From positions 1 through 64,000 of the forward strand of contig NZ_JBFANZ010000019.1 of assembly GCF_040659735.1 (NCBI RefSeq): a stretch of DNA of 64,000 nt, in the 5' to 3' direction. Made by a program: the position numbers and the translations under genes. The first letter of the stretch is position 1, and every line of letters begins with the position of its first letter. Source of the stretch: Micromonospora_I sp040659735. GTDB lineage: Bacteria > Actinomycetota > Actinomycetes > Mycobacteriales > Micromonosporaceae. The notes below the pieces were generated by a model. It was not told the origin of the DNA. It saw only the letters and a list, made by a program, of their open reading frames with translations, and ran no database searches. Of this stretch, positions 1 to 7,324 are shown in pieces.

Positions 1-609
1 CTGCTCGACCAGTTCGCCCGCAAACAGGCCCGGGACGTGCACGCGGTGGTGGAACTCAAGGCGCGCTACACCGGCGTGAAGGCGCCGCTGGACGCGCTCG
101 TGACCCAACTGAGCCGCGCCGAGGCCGACCTCGCGGCGAAGAAGACCGAGATCGACGCCGAAATCAAGCGCCTGCAGGACCTGCGTCTGAAGGCGTACGG
201 CAGCGCGAACCCCGGCTTCGGCTCGCTGCGACCCGCGCCGTGTCCGGCGACCTATCCCGGTGGGGCCGCCGGCAAGGTGGTGCGATTCGCCTGCGCGCAG
301 ATCGGCAAGCCATACATCTGGGCCGCCGAAGGGCCCGGCGGCTACGACTGCTCGGGGCTGACCCTGGCCGCCTGGCGCGAGGCCGGCGTCCTGCTTCCGC
401 ACAACGCGGCCGCCCAGCGGCAGGCCACCGCCACCGTCAGCCGGGCGGACCTGCGCCCCGGCGATCTCGTCTTCTACTACGGCGACCTGCACCACGTCGG
501 CATGTACGTCGGCAACGGCTGGATCGTGCACGCCTCGCAGACCGGCGTACCCATCAAGATGGCCAAGGTCGACGGGAGTCCTGTTCACAGCTTCGGCCGA
601 CCCGGATAA
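1..609 (+). CDS. NlpC/P60 (C40) cell-wall endopeptidase, 5' end outside the window
   Basis: The reading frame is open from the first base, so the N-terminus is missing and any signal peptide cannot be seen. The first 65 residues form a charged helical segment typical of the coiled coil that precedes NlpC/P60 domains in RipA-like actinobacterial proteins. The C40 domain follows: the catalytic Cys lies in a YDCSG motif (Cys codon 349-351) and the catalytic His in the HHVGMYVG stretch near 490-510. Proteins of this family cleave the D-Glu/meso-DAP bond of peptidoglycan stem peptides outside the cell. The family assignment is firm; the exact paralogue is not. Confidence 0.9.
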   Translation: MLDQFARKQARDVHAVVELKARYTGVKAPLDALVTQLSRAEADLAAKKTEIDAEIKRLQDLRLKAYGSANPGFGSLRPAPCPATYPGGAAGKVVRFACAQIGKPYIWAAEGPGGYDCSGLTLAAWREAGVLLPHNAAAQRQATATVSRADLRPGDLVFYYGDLHHVGMYVGNGWIVHASQTGVPIKMAKVDGSPVHSFGRPG

Positions 610-676
610 CTTCACTCCCCCCGCGGCCCGGCGCTCGCGCGTTTCCCCCGGCGCGTGAGCCGCTGGCCGCAAAGAA

Positions 677-715
677 AAGATGCCCTCCCAGGCCACCGGC
701 CTGGGAGGGCATCTT
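677..715 (+). terminator. Strong bidirectional terminator
   Basis: An 18-bp perfect inverted repeat (677-694 with 698-715) has a three-base loop and is flanked by A-rich and T-rich ends. It sits between the convergent NlpC/P60 gene and dcd and can stop transcription from both sides. Confidence 0.9.
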
Positions 716-727
716 TCTGCGCGTGCG

Positions 728-1306
728 CTACCGGATCGGCCAGGTCCGCCAGTTCTGCCACGACCGACTCGGGGTCGGCCCCCGCTGGCCCTGGTAACGG
801 GATCCGTAGACCTCCGAGCCGTACGGGTGCTCGGCCGGCGACGAGAGCCGGAAGATGCAGAGTTGGCCGATCTTCATGCCGGGCCAGAGCGTGATCGGCA
901 GGTTCGCCACGTTGGAGAGCTCCAGCGTCACATGGCCGGAGAAGCCGGGGTCGATGAAGCCCGCCGTGGAGTGGGTGAGCAGCCCGAGCCGGCCCAGGCT
1001 CGACTTGCCTTCGAGCCGGCCGGCGAGCTGGTCACCGAGGGAGATGACCTCGAGCGTCGAGGCGAGCACGAACTCGCCGGGATGCAGCACGAACGGCTCG
1101 CCGTCGGGGACCTCAACCGGCGAGGTGAGGTCGTCCTGCTGCTCCGCCGGGTCGATGTGCGTGTAGAGGTGGTTGTTGAAGACGCGGAAGTGTCGGTCCA
1201 GCCGTACGTCGATGCTCGAGGGCTGCACCAGCGACGGCTCGAACGGCTCCAGGGCCAGGTCGCCCATCTTGATCGCGGAGACCAGGTCCCGGTCGGAGAG
1301 CAGCAT
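728..1306 (-). CDS. dcd: dCTP deaminase (probably bifunctional dCTP deaminase/dUTPase)
   Basis: Deaminates dCTP on the way to dUMP for thymidylate synthesis. The protein has 192 residues. Motifs EGKSSLGRLG, HSTAGFIDPGFSGH, LELSN and the C-terminal QGQRGPTPSR run in family order, and the whole protein closely resembles my recollection of the Mycobacterium tuberculosis enzyme, which makes dUMP directly by also acting as a dUTPase. The ATG at 1306 is chosen over a GTG two codons upstream because the family starts with MLLSD and an AAGG-type ribosome site lies before it. A LexA box lies about 70 bp upstream, but nearer to the divergent gene. Confidence 0.95.
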   Translation of the reverse strand: MLLSDRDLVSAIKMGDLALEPFEPSLVQPSSIDVRLDRHFRVFNNHLYTHIDPAEQQDDLTSPVEVPDGEPFVLHPGEFVLASTLEVISLGDQLAGRLEGKSSLGRLGLLTHSTAGFIDPGFSGHVTLELSNVANLPITLWPGMKIGQLCIFRLSSPAEHPYGSEVYGSRYQGQRGPTPSRSWQNWRTWPIR

Positions 1307-1373
1307 CGTCACACCTTATCGAGGTGGTGGGGAACCGACTCGGCTGGGTGAACCCCGTATCGGGGTACCGATC

Positions 1374-1389
1374 TCGAACATATGTTCGA
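1374..1389. promoter_or_regulatory. LexA (SOS) box
   Basis: TCGAACATATGTTCGA is a perfect 16-bp palindrome that fits the actinobacterial LexA consensus TCGAAC-N4-GTTCGA. It abuts a TAGAAT -10 hexamer (1390-1395), which lies 6 bp before the ATG at 1402. It is therefore positioned to repress the rightward gene and perhaps dcd. Confidence 0.8.
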
Positions 1390-1401
1390 TAGAATGTCCC
1401 C

Positions 1402-2010
1402 ATGGCTTCCTGGTCCGAATTTGCCGCCGACGAGCCGCGGCTCGCCGACGCGATCAGCTCCCTCATGCAGCAATACGGGCCGGGTCTGGGCTACCTGGCA
1501 ACCGTGCGCGCCGACGGGGGGCCACGGGTGCATCCGGTCTCTCCGGTCATCACCGAGGAGGGCTTGTTCTGCTTCGTGATCGACTCGCCCAAGCGCCGTG
1601 ACCTCGAACGCGACGGGCGCTACGCGTTGCATTCCTTCCCACCGGAAAACAGCGACGATGAGGCTTACGTCGCGGGGCGCGCCCGTCGGGTCACCAACGC
1701 GGCCCGGGTAGCGCGGCTCGCCATGGCGTCGCGGGCGGCACCGCAGGTCGACTGGCGGCTCTTCGAGTTCACTGTGGACGTGGCGATGGTGACACGACAC
1801 GGCGTCGGCGGGACGGCGCCGGTCGCGACCGGGTCGGGGCGTTCTCCCGCTGTACAGGTGTGGTTCGACCCCGCCGGCGCGAGCGCCCCGGGCGTCGGGC
1901 GTCAGGCCGCCGGCACGCCCCGCGGGCGCCGAGGGCGCAGACACGGCGGTGCCGGTCCCACGGGGGGAGCCGGCACCGACGAGGGCAGTCTGCGTTACGC
2001 GGCGCGGTAG
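1402..2010 (+). CDS. Pyridoxamine 5'-phosphate oxidase-fold (PPOX) family protein
   Basis: Residues 1-150 have the split-barrel FMN/F420-binding pattern of small PPOX proteins, including GYLATVRADGGPRVHPVSPV and an SPKRRDLERDGRYALHSF stretch. Such proteins bind flavin, F420 or haem as reductases or storage proteins; the substrate here is unknown. The -10 hexamer lies so close to the ATG that the mRNA is probably leaderless, and the LexA box overlaps this promoter. The last 50 residues are Gly/Arg/Ala-rich and run through a hairpin at 1948-1977, so the native stop may have been lost. The function is not known from sequence. Confidence 0.8.
   Translation: MASWSEFAADEPRLADAISSLMQQYGPGLGYLATVRADGGPRVHPVSPVITEEGLFCFVIDSPKRRDLERDGRYALHSFPPENSDDEAYVAGRARRVTNAARVARLAMASRAAPQVDWRLFEFTVDVAMVTRHGVGGTAPVATGSGRSPAVQVWFDPAGASAPGVGRQAAGTPRGRRGRRHGGAGPTGGAGTDEGSLRYAAR
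1948..1977. terminator. Hairpin between convergent genes
   Basis: An 8-bp perfect stem, GGTGCCGG with CCGGCACC, has a 14-base loop. It lies inside the 3' end of the PPOX frame and 17 bases past the end of the leftward metalloprotease gene. No clear T tract is seen. Confidence 0.5.
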
Positions 2011-2975
2011 GCGTTCCACGCGTTGATCATGCGAGTGGCCTGGCCGCCCGTGAACTGGTACATGCACGAGTCGTGCGAGTAGTCCATGAAGTTGTGGATC
2101 GGGTCCGCGCCGGGCGCGGTGCAGGTGTCCCGGCCGGTGGGGCAGCCGCTCGCCGGGGAGGCTTCGGCCGGGGTGTCGGAGACCTGGTCGCCCTGGCCGG
2201 AGCAGCCGCCCTGGAAGGTGTGGTAGAGGTTCAACCAGTGGCCGACCTCGTGCGTGCCGGTGTCGCCGGCGTTGTAGTTGGTGGCGGTGCCACCCGGCAG
2301 CGACTCGGCCAGCACGACGACGCCGTCCATCGCGTCGAGCGTCCGCTTCGGGAACGTCGCCCAGCCGAGCAGGCTGTCGCTCAACTCGCCGGTGTAGAGG
2401 TTGAGGGTGTTCTTACCGCCCACCCGCAGCGACGTCTTCATCGACCGCTCCGCCGACGAGCCGCTGACGATGGGGTACCACGACGGGTTCACGACGTGGT
2501 TGATCTTCGTGAGCTGGAACGCGAACGCCGTCGCCGCGCCGCCCGTCGAGCCGGCGTACGCCTGGTTCAGCACGTTGATCTGCGAGTTGATCATCGAGTC
2601 GGGGATGTTGCCGCCGCCCCGGGTGTTGTCGCGCTGGATGACATGCACGACGACCGGGATGGTCACGGAGGCCAGCACCGACGGCCCGCCCGGAGCCTGG
2701 CTCGCCTTCGCCTTCAGGGCGCTCGCCAGATCGGCCTCACGCTGCGCGACCTGAGCCGCGGTCAGCTCGTTCGGGTCCTTCTTCCCCGGTGCGCCGGGCT
2801 TCATCCGAGCATCGGAGTGGGAGTCGGCGCGCTCGGCGCACCCGGTGTGTGAATCGCCGGCGGCCATCGCCATGGTCGGGGCCACCCCGACCGTGGCGGT
2901 GGTGAGAAGTAGCGCGAGGGATGTCGTTGTCACGCCCGCGGAGCGCCACGACCACCGCGATCGATGTTGCCGCAT
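1995..2975 (-). CDS. Secreted zinc metalloprotease, M43 (pappalysin/cytophagalysin) family
   Basis: A 326-residue exported protease. A signal peptide covers residues 1 to about 36 (Arg-rich start, hydrophobic LALLLTTATVGVAPTMAMA, then AGDSH). The zinc site HEVGHWLNLYH lies near residue 241 and the Met-turn region NFMDYSHDSCM near the end, as usual for M43B. Several Cys pairs in the catalytic domain suggest disulfides. The ATG at 2975 is chosen because a GGAGGAAGAAGGA ribosome site stands just before it and the signal peptide follows; a longer frame to 3095 lacks both. Confidence 0.9.
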   Translation of the reverse strand: MRQHRSRWSWRSAGVTTTSLALLLTTATVGVAPTMAMAAGDSHTGCAERADSHSDARMKPGAPGKKDPNELTAAQVAQREADLASALKAKASQAPGGPSVLASVTIPVVVHVIQRDNTRGGGNIPDSMINSQINVLNQAYAGSTGGAATAFAFQLTKINHVVNPSWYPIVSGSSAERSMKTSLRVGGKNTLNLYTGELSDSLLGWATFPKRTLDAMDGVVVLAESLPGGTATNYNAGDTGTHEVGHWLNLYHTFQGGCSGQGDQVSDTPAEASPASGCPTGRDTCTAPGADPIHNFMDYSHDSCMYQFTGGQATRMINAWNAYRAA

Positions 2976-3277
2976 TGCCGTCCTTCTTCCTCCCCATGGC
3001 CCGACCGAAAGTGCCGGGCCGCCTGTGCAAAGGTGTGACGGACCATACAGCCGTTCGGAGGATGACGAAAGAGTCTTATGTATCTGTATCAACACTTTCA
3101 GTGACGGTTATGCCGTGACGTGCGCATCTATGGCATGGCTGTCGCCCGCTCGTGTCGCGCCACCGGCGAGCGGGCGACCTGCGGGTCGCCGCTGATGTGG
3201 TCGGATGGACCGCTCGCAACAGGGCAGGGGGACGCGGATGCACGTCCCGTGACGACCAGGTACAGTGGGGTCCGCCC

Positions 3278-3351
3278 GCGGGTGTAGTTCAATGGCAGAA
3301 CATCAGCTTCCCAAGCTGACAGTGAGGGTTCGATTCCCTTCACCCGCTCCA
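3278..3351 (+). tRNA. tRNA-Gly, anticodon CCC
   Basis: Acceptor stem GCGGGTG pairs with CACCCGC. The anticodon loop TTCCCAA carries CCC, the T-loop has GGTTCGATTCC, and the terminal CCA is encoded. The 3' half (3308-3351) is the attachment site of a mobile element: the same 44 bp recur at 6031-6074. Confidence 0.95.
3308..3351 (+). repeat. Attachment site repeat, left (attL, tRNA-Gly 3' end)
   Basis: These 44 bases, from the anticodon loop to the encoded CCA, are identical to 6031-6074. The 40 bases after each copy remain related because both carry the tRNA terminator. Integration into a tRNA 3' end with target duplication is standard for tyrosine-integrase elements of actinomycetes. Confidence 0.9.
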
Positions 3352-3355
3352 GCAC

Positions 3356-3394
3356 AAAGGCCCTGGCCAGGACGTGAGTCCTGCCAGGGCCTTT
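3356..3394 (+). terminator. tRNA-Gly terminator
   Basis: AAAGGCCCTGGC pairs with GCCAGGGCCTTT, and an inner AGGAC/GTCCT stem is closed by a GTGA loop. A diverged copy follows the right attachment repeat at 6079-6116. Confidence 0.85.
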
Positions 3395-3408
3395 CGCTAT
3401 GCCGGGCG

Positions 3409-4111
3409 CTACTGATTGCCGCCGTGCCCGCTGCGTGCCCGATCGATGGCCTCGGACAGGGCTTCGGCGATGGCCTGGTCGCGTTCGCGGCTCGCGTGTT
3501 GGTAGATCATCGTGGCCCTGGTCGACGCGTGGCCCATCCGTGCCATCAGGTCGGCCAGGCTGACTCCGCTGCTCGCCCGCGTCGGACTTGGGCGGGCCGA
3601 ATATGAGCTGGCCGCTCTGACGCTCGACGAGGGCAGCGCGCACGGTCAACGTTGCGCAATGAGCGCCGACGTCGCGACGGCGGAGGGCCGCGAGTTCGCC
3701 GTAGCGAAGGCTGGTGAACGCGGCGAGCAGGACTAGGGCGCGGAAACGGTCCGGGATGCGGGCGGCGAGGTCGAAGACCTGGCCCACGGTGGCGGTTGGT
3801 CGCTCTGCGGCGCGTTCTATCCCGGCTCCCTTGATGCGGCAGGGTTTCCGGCGGATGAGTTCGTCGTCTACGGCGGTGTTGAGCACGGCCCTCAGAAGCC
3901 GGTACGCCTTGGCGACCATCGTCGTGGCGTTGCCTCCGGCGAGGAGTTCAGCGTGCCAGGCCCGGACAGAGCCGGGGGTGATCTCGGTAAGCAGGCGGGT
4001 GCCTAGGGTCGGTTCGATGTACTTGCGATACAGCCAGCGGTAGAGGTCCACGGTGCGGGGCCGCAGGTTCGTCCTATGGCGGATCCACTCTGCCTTCGCG
4101 AGTCGACTCGC
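3409..4111 (-). pseudogene. Tyrosine recombinase (integrase) pseudogene with internal deletion
   Basis: Reading leftward, the frame encodes a SAM-like core-binding domain (LRPRTVDLYRWLYRKYIEPTLG) and the start of the catalytic domain with the first Arg (LRYGELAALRR). It breaks near 3568-3582, after PPKSDAG. In a different frame the true C-terminus resumes (SLADLMARMGHASTRATMIY, with the catalytic Tyr) and ends with TAG at 3409-3411. Roughly a hundred residues, including the HxxR box, are deleted at the break. The N-terminal DNA-binding domain is also missing. Position next to attL and orientation match a tRNA-integrating element. The enzyme cannot be active. Confidence 0.85.
3423..3442 (+). 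other. Candidate integrase arm-site pair
   Basis: Two GTGCCCG-type repeats lie 72 bp after the left attachment repeat, inside the integrase 3' end. A close match (17 of 20 bases) lies at 5907-5926 near the other end of the element. Function as integrase arm sites is an inference. Confidence 0.45.
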
Positions 4112-4201
4112 CCCCGAGCCTGGCCGCCGGGCTACGCCGCCGCGACCCCCGACCGCCCACCTGTGGACAGCGACGCCGCCTGTGGACAGCAACCTGATCA
4201 A

Positions 4202-4509
4202 GGTTGGGTTGTGGTAAGCCCTGGGTTGGTGGGAGGCGGGCGATTGCCCCGGCGTCGGCCGGCCGCTGCTCGCCTCGGCAACGTCGAGCCGTCACCGGAA
4301 CCGGAGGTCGCCGCCCGCGGGGTGGACGCGCTGCTGGCGTTGTGGCACATCCCCGGAGGCGACGCATGCGGGCCGGAACCGGACACTACGGTCAATCGTC
4401 GACCGGGTGGTGCGGCCCGCGCAGCGGTGGCGGGAGCCTGAGCCCGAGCGGGTGCTGACCCATTTCCGCTGGTAGACCCGCGCAACGGTGATCCCGCCTC
4501 GCCCAGCCT
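4202..4509. other. Gap with possible gene remnant
   Basis: No complete gene is seen. Around 4390-4474 the + strand reads as a coding-like tail ending TAG (DRVVRPAQRWREPEPERV...), probably the 3' scrap of a gene of the integrated element. No promoter or terminator is evident apart from the lead-in to the acyltransferase gene. Confidence 0.3.
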
Positions 4510-5712
4510 GTGTGCCAGAATGCGCCGGTGATCAAGATGCTCGGCGCCGCTCGCGCACACCTCTCCTCGCCGCTGGGCGCGCGCGAGCTCGACCTCGACG
4601 TCGTGCGCGGTGTTGCCATTCTCCTCGCGATCGGATGGCACCTGGCCGGAAAACCGACCGGAAACCTGGTCAGCGATGTACTGCTGTTCCCCGCGCGGAC
4701 GTTCGGCTGGGCTGGCGTCGACCTGTTCTTCGTGCTGTCCGGGTTCCTCGTCGGCCGCCTGGTCTTCCGCGAGCAGGTACGCACCGGCGCCTTCGACGCG
4801 GGCCGGTTCCTGCTACGCAGGGCGTTCAAGTTGTGGCCGGTCTACTACCTGTTCATCGCGTTCCTCATGGTCACCAATAGCTGGGATCCGTGGCAGTTTC
4901 TGCCGTTGACCGTTCACGTGCAGAACTACACGCAGACTCGGCCCCCGCACCTTTGGTCGCTGGCGGTCGAGGAACACTTCTACCTTGCGGCTGCGCTGCT
5001 GCTGCCGCTCGCGTTCCGCCGTGGACTGCGGCCGCAGACCCTCGTTCGGGGCATCTTCGGCATCATGGTGGCCACGCTCATCGGCCGCGTGATCGCGGTC
5101 CAGCTCGACACCAAACCGGTGCTGATTCAGCAGCTCACCCACTTTCGGGTCGACGCGCTGCTCGCCGGCGTGCTGCTCGCCGTCGTGTCCGTCTACTACA
5201 CCGACCTGTTCGACCGGTTCGTGACCTGGAAATGGCTGTGGTTGGGCGGCACCATGCTGGGCTTCACCTGGCTGTGGGTGTTCCACAAGAACTCCCAGGC
5301 AGGCATGACCTTCGGCTACTCCGTCGCGTACCTCGGCTCCGCGTCGTTCATGCTGCTGCTCTACCGGGCCAGGTGGGTGGTCCGCTTCCGTGTCGTCCTG
5401 CGCCCGGTCGGCATGCTGGGCATCTACTCGTACGCGATCTACCTCACGCACGTCTCCGCGGCCGGCTACGTGAACCGCGCAGTCGTCGCCGTCGCCCCCT
5501 GGATCAACGAGAACCCGCTGCGGCTGGCGGTGCTCTACGCCGGCGTCGTCGCCGTCGCGGTGGTGCTCACCCGTGCGGTCGAGTGGCCCGCGCTCAAACT
5601 CCGTGATCGGCTGATTCCACCGCACGCCCGCGCCGTGCCGTCGGCACCACGGGCGAAGGCGCTGCGCTTGCACGGCTCGCCGACGCACCCGCACAGCGTG
5701 GTCGACCCGTAG
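4510..5712 (+). CDS. Membrane acyltransferase, acyltransferase-3 (OafA/YrhL) family
   Basis: A 400-residue integral membrane protein with about ten hydrophobic helices. Family marks are the His in the first helix (AIGWHLAG), GVDLFFVLSGFLVGRL, the RRAFKLWPVYY segment after helix 2, and WSLAVEEHFY. Members transfer acetyl or other acyl groups to sugars of surface polysaccharides or natural products; the acceptor is unknown. The start is uncertain: GTG at 4510, GTG at 4528 and ATG at 4537 are all in frame. It is the only intact gene inside the element bracketed by the tRNA-Gly repeats and is thus its cargo. Confidence 0.85.
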   Translation: MCQNAPVIKMLGAARAHLSSPLGARELDLDVVRGVAILLAIGWHLAGKPTGNLVSDVLLFPARTFGWAGVDLFFVLSGFLVGRLVFREQVRTGAFDAGRFLLRRAFKLWPVYYLFIAFLMVTNSWDPWQFLPLTVHVQNYTQTRPPHLWSLAVEEHFYLAAALLLPLAFRRGLRPQTLVRGIFGIMVATLIGRVIAVQLDTKPVLIQQLTHFRVDALLAGVLLAVVSVYYTDLFDRFVTWKWLWLGGTMLGFTWLWVFHKNSQAGMTFGYSVAYLGSASFMLLLYRARWVVRFRVVLRPVGMLGIYSYAIYLTHVSAAGYVNRAVVAVAPWINENPLRLAVLYAGVVAVAVVLTRAVEWPALKLRDRLIPPHARAVPSAPRAKALRLHGSPTHPHSVVDP

Positions 5713-6030
5713 AACGAGTCCGGCTTCTGAGGCCGTCTGTCAGGTGCTTCAGCAGGGGAACGATGAAGGTTGTAAGACCAACGACTACGAGCACTTGGCC
5801 TGTGGCGAACAGACCGCCGGACCCAGACCACACAGCACGAGATCCGATCCAAGATTACCAATGACCGTGGATCACCGGAGACGCCGAGGGCGGCCGGGGG
5901 CCAGGAGTGCCCGATCCGTGCCCGATGCAGCGGTCAACACCGGCCAACGGTGCACCTGATGAACTCAACCCCGGACGCTCCGTGCTGCTCTACCAGCCGG
6001 CACAGCTACCCAACGTATAGATCAATCCGA
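5713..6030. other. Right end of the integrated element, no clear gene
   Basis: No gene is supported. A leftward frame begins at 5833 with a short hydrophobic stretch (QVLVVVGLTTFIVPLL) but runs into the acyltransferase gene antisense and lacks a convincing ribosome site. The stretch holds the repeat pair at 5907-5926 and ends at the right attachment repeat. Confidence 0.4.
5907..5926 (+). other. Candidate integrase arm-site pair, right end
   Basis: GTGCCCGATCCGTGCCCGAT is a direct repeat of GTGCCCGAT and resembles 3423-3442 and 9465-9484. It lies 105 bp inside the right attachment repeat. Confidence 0.45.
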
Positions 6031-6074
6031 TTCCCAAGCTGACAGTGAGGGTTCGATTCCCTTCACCCGCTCCA
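6031..6074 (+). repeat. Attachment site repeat, right (attR), partial tRNA-Gly
   Basis: Identical over 44 bases to 3308-3351. It starts in the anticodon loop, so it is not a functional tRNA. A diverged copy of the tRNA terminator follows (AAGGCCCTGGC at 6080-6090 with GCCAGGGCCTT at 6106-6116). Confidence 0.9.
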
Positions 6075-6145
6075 CACGAAAGGCCCTGGCCAGGACGCGA
6101 GTCCCGCCAGGGCCTTCGACGTTCCACAGGCTGTGACCGTTGCCC

Positions 6146-6166
6146 GTGCCATTACCGTGCCATTAG
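6146..6166 (+). other. Candidate arm-site pair of a second element
   Basis: GTGCCATTA occurs twice in 20 bases, 72 bp after the right attachment repeat. That is the same offset as the GTGCCCG pair after the left one. The different core suggests a second integrase of different specificity. Confidence 0.4.
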
Positions 6167-6191
6167 CGTCCGCTTGGAGGTGGGCGACCTG

Positions 6192-6345
6192 GTGGCCAAG
6201 CTGACCCGAGACGAGGCGATCGCCCTCGTGGAGCGGATCATGAGGGGCGACTACGCGGACGACGCTGAGGTGGGCGGGTGGCTGGACCAACTTGAGCGAG
6301 ACCTCGTCTGCCCGGACGGTAGCGTCTCCGGCCTGATCTTCTGGG
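6192..6345 (+). pseudogene. Bacteriocin-immunity-like gene fragment
   Basis: From a GTG at 6192, with GGAGG nine bases upstream, the frame encodes KLTRDEAIALVERIMRGDYA, then EVGGWLDQLERDLVCPDGS and LIFW. This matches the N-terminal part of small actinobacterial proteins annotated as bacteriocin (E9-type) immunity proteins. After FWAN the family sequence stops and the DNA continues as a deaminase gene in another frame. A deletion therefore appears to have removed the 3' third of this gene and the start of the next. The family name rests on memory of similar proteins; its role here is unproven. Confidence 0.55.
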
Positions 6346-6351
6346 CCAATC

Positions 6352-6911
6352 CTGTTCCTCGCTCGCGCGATCGAGATATCACGGCACGCACTGGAAGACG
6401 ACGGCAAGACTCCGTTCGGCGCGATCGTAGTCGTCGAAGGAGACATCGTTGGCGAGGGCGCCACTAGCGTCGTCGAGCTGCGGGACCCCACACCACACGC
6501 CGAAGTGATGGCACTGCGCCACGCTGGCGCCAAGCTGGGACGGCACCTGTTCGATGACGGTGTCATGTATGCCAGCAGCGAGCCCTGCCCGATGTGCCTC
6601 GTCGCCTGCTACTGGGCGCGGATACCCCGGCTGATCTTCGGAGCCAGTAGTCACGACGTCGCGACCCACGGCTTCGAAGACCTCCGTTCTACCGAGACGT
6701 CGCCCAGCCGATCGAACGCCGGTCGCTTCGCGAGGACCTCGCTGAGGACACGCTCCGTATGCAGGTTGTCGACGTTCTCCGAGCATGGCGGACAAGCTGC
6801 CCGTACCGGTCGAGCCCAAGTTCTGACCGCTATCAGCGGTGCGGGCGGAACACTCGCTCATACCGATGTGCACGCTTAGTGGACTGCAACGTCAAACGGC
6901 CCTACTGCTAG
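6352..6911 (+). pseudogene. Nucleoside/guanine deaminase-type gene, 5'-truncated and frameshifted
   Basis: Frame 1 from about 6352 reads FLARAIEISRHALEDDGKTP, then the zinc sites HAEVMAL and EPCPMCLVA of the cytidine/guanine/tRNA-adenosine deaminase superfamily. It has no start codon of its own because it is fused to the immunity fragment. At about 6685 one base is missing: the expected C-terminal sequence (FYRDVAQPIERRSLREDLAE) continues in the next frame to a TAG at 6909-6911. Both lesions argue for a dead gene. Free-standing relatives deaminate guanine or other purines. Confidence 0.75.
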
Positions 6912-7219
6912 TCGTCTTCGATGTATCCCATGGTCGGGTCAACGATGGCCAGGAAGTCGCGGATGTTCTCCATGTGCTCGTCGAGCGACAGGTTCGGGGC
7001 CGGACTCACGCCGAATCCGTAGTCGGGGTTCGGCCCGCTAAGCCACGTGTAGTCGGTGCCGCCGAACTCGTTTGGACGGAGGGCGAACATCTCTCCATCG
7101 ACTTCAAGCGTGAGCGACGTGACGTCGGCCGCACCTTCAGTTTCGGGGCGTAGGCCGGGCACGGCCTCCGAGTGGGCCTCCCGGTCGCCATCGCCGTTGT
7201 CTGGGTAGATCGCCTTCAC
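6908..7219 (-). CDS. Hypothetical acidic protein, 103 aa
   Basis: Starts at a GTG (7219). It is strongly acidic, with a compact segment from residue 35 on (SLTLEVDGEMFALRPNEF... DYTWLSGPNPDYGFG) and a C-terminal SLDEHMENIRDFLAIVDP. I do not recognise the family. The size, acidity and place next to barstar and an immunity fragment fit an immunity protein of a polymorphic toxin system, but this is only contextual. The first 30 residues look less ordered and may be read-in from a truncated upstream gene. Its 3' end meets the end of the deaminase pseudogene. Confidence 0.6.
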   Translation of the reverse strand: MKAIYPDNGDGDREAHSEAVPGLRPETEGAADVTSLTLEVDGEMFALRPNEFGGTDYTWLSGPNPDYGFGVSPAPNLSLDEHMENIRDFLAIVDPTMGYIEDD

Positions 7220-7324
7220 GCAGCCATCTTCGTGGATTTACCTGGCCGGCGTCCTGATCTGCCGCTGGTCGCGGGGTCGTGCCGATGAGCGGATGGCAGG
7301 CGGCGGTCGCGCGTATCGACGATT

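Noticed and set aside
5594..5833. Leftward 79-codon frame with a hydrophobic start
   Set aside because: Most of it is antisense to the acyltransferase gene and no ribosome site is present.
6031..6074. Second tRNA-Gly
   Set aside because: Only the 3' part from the anticodon loop onward is present; it is an attachment-site duplicate.
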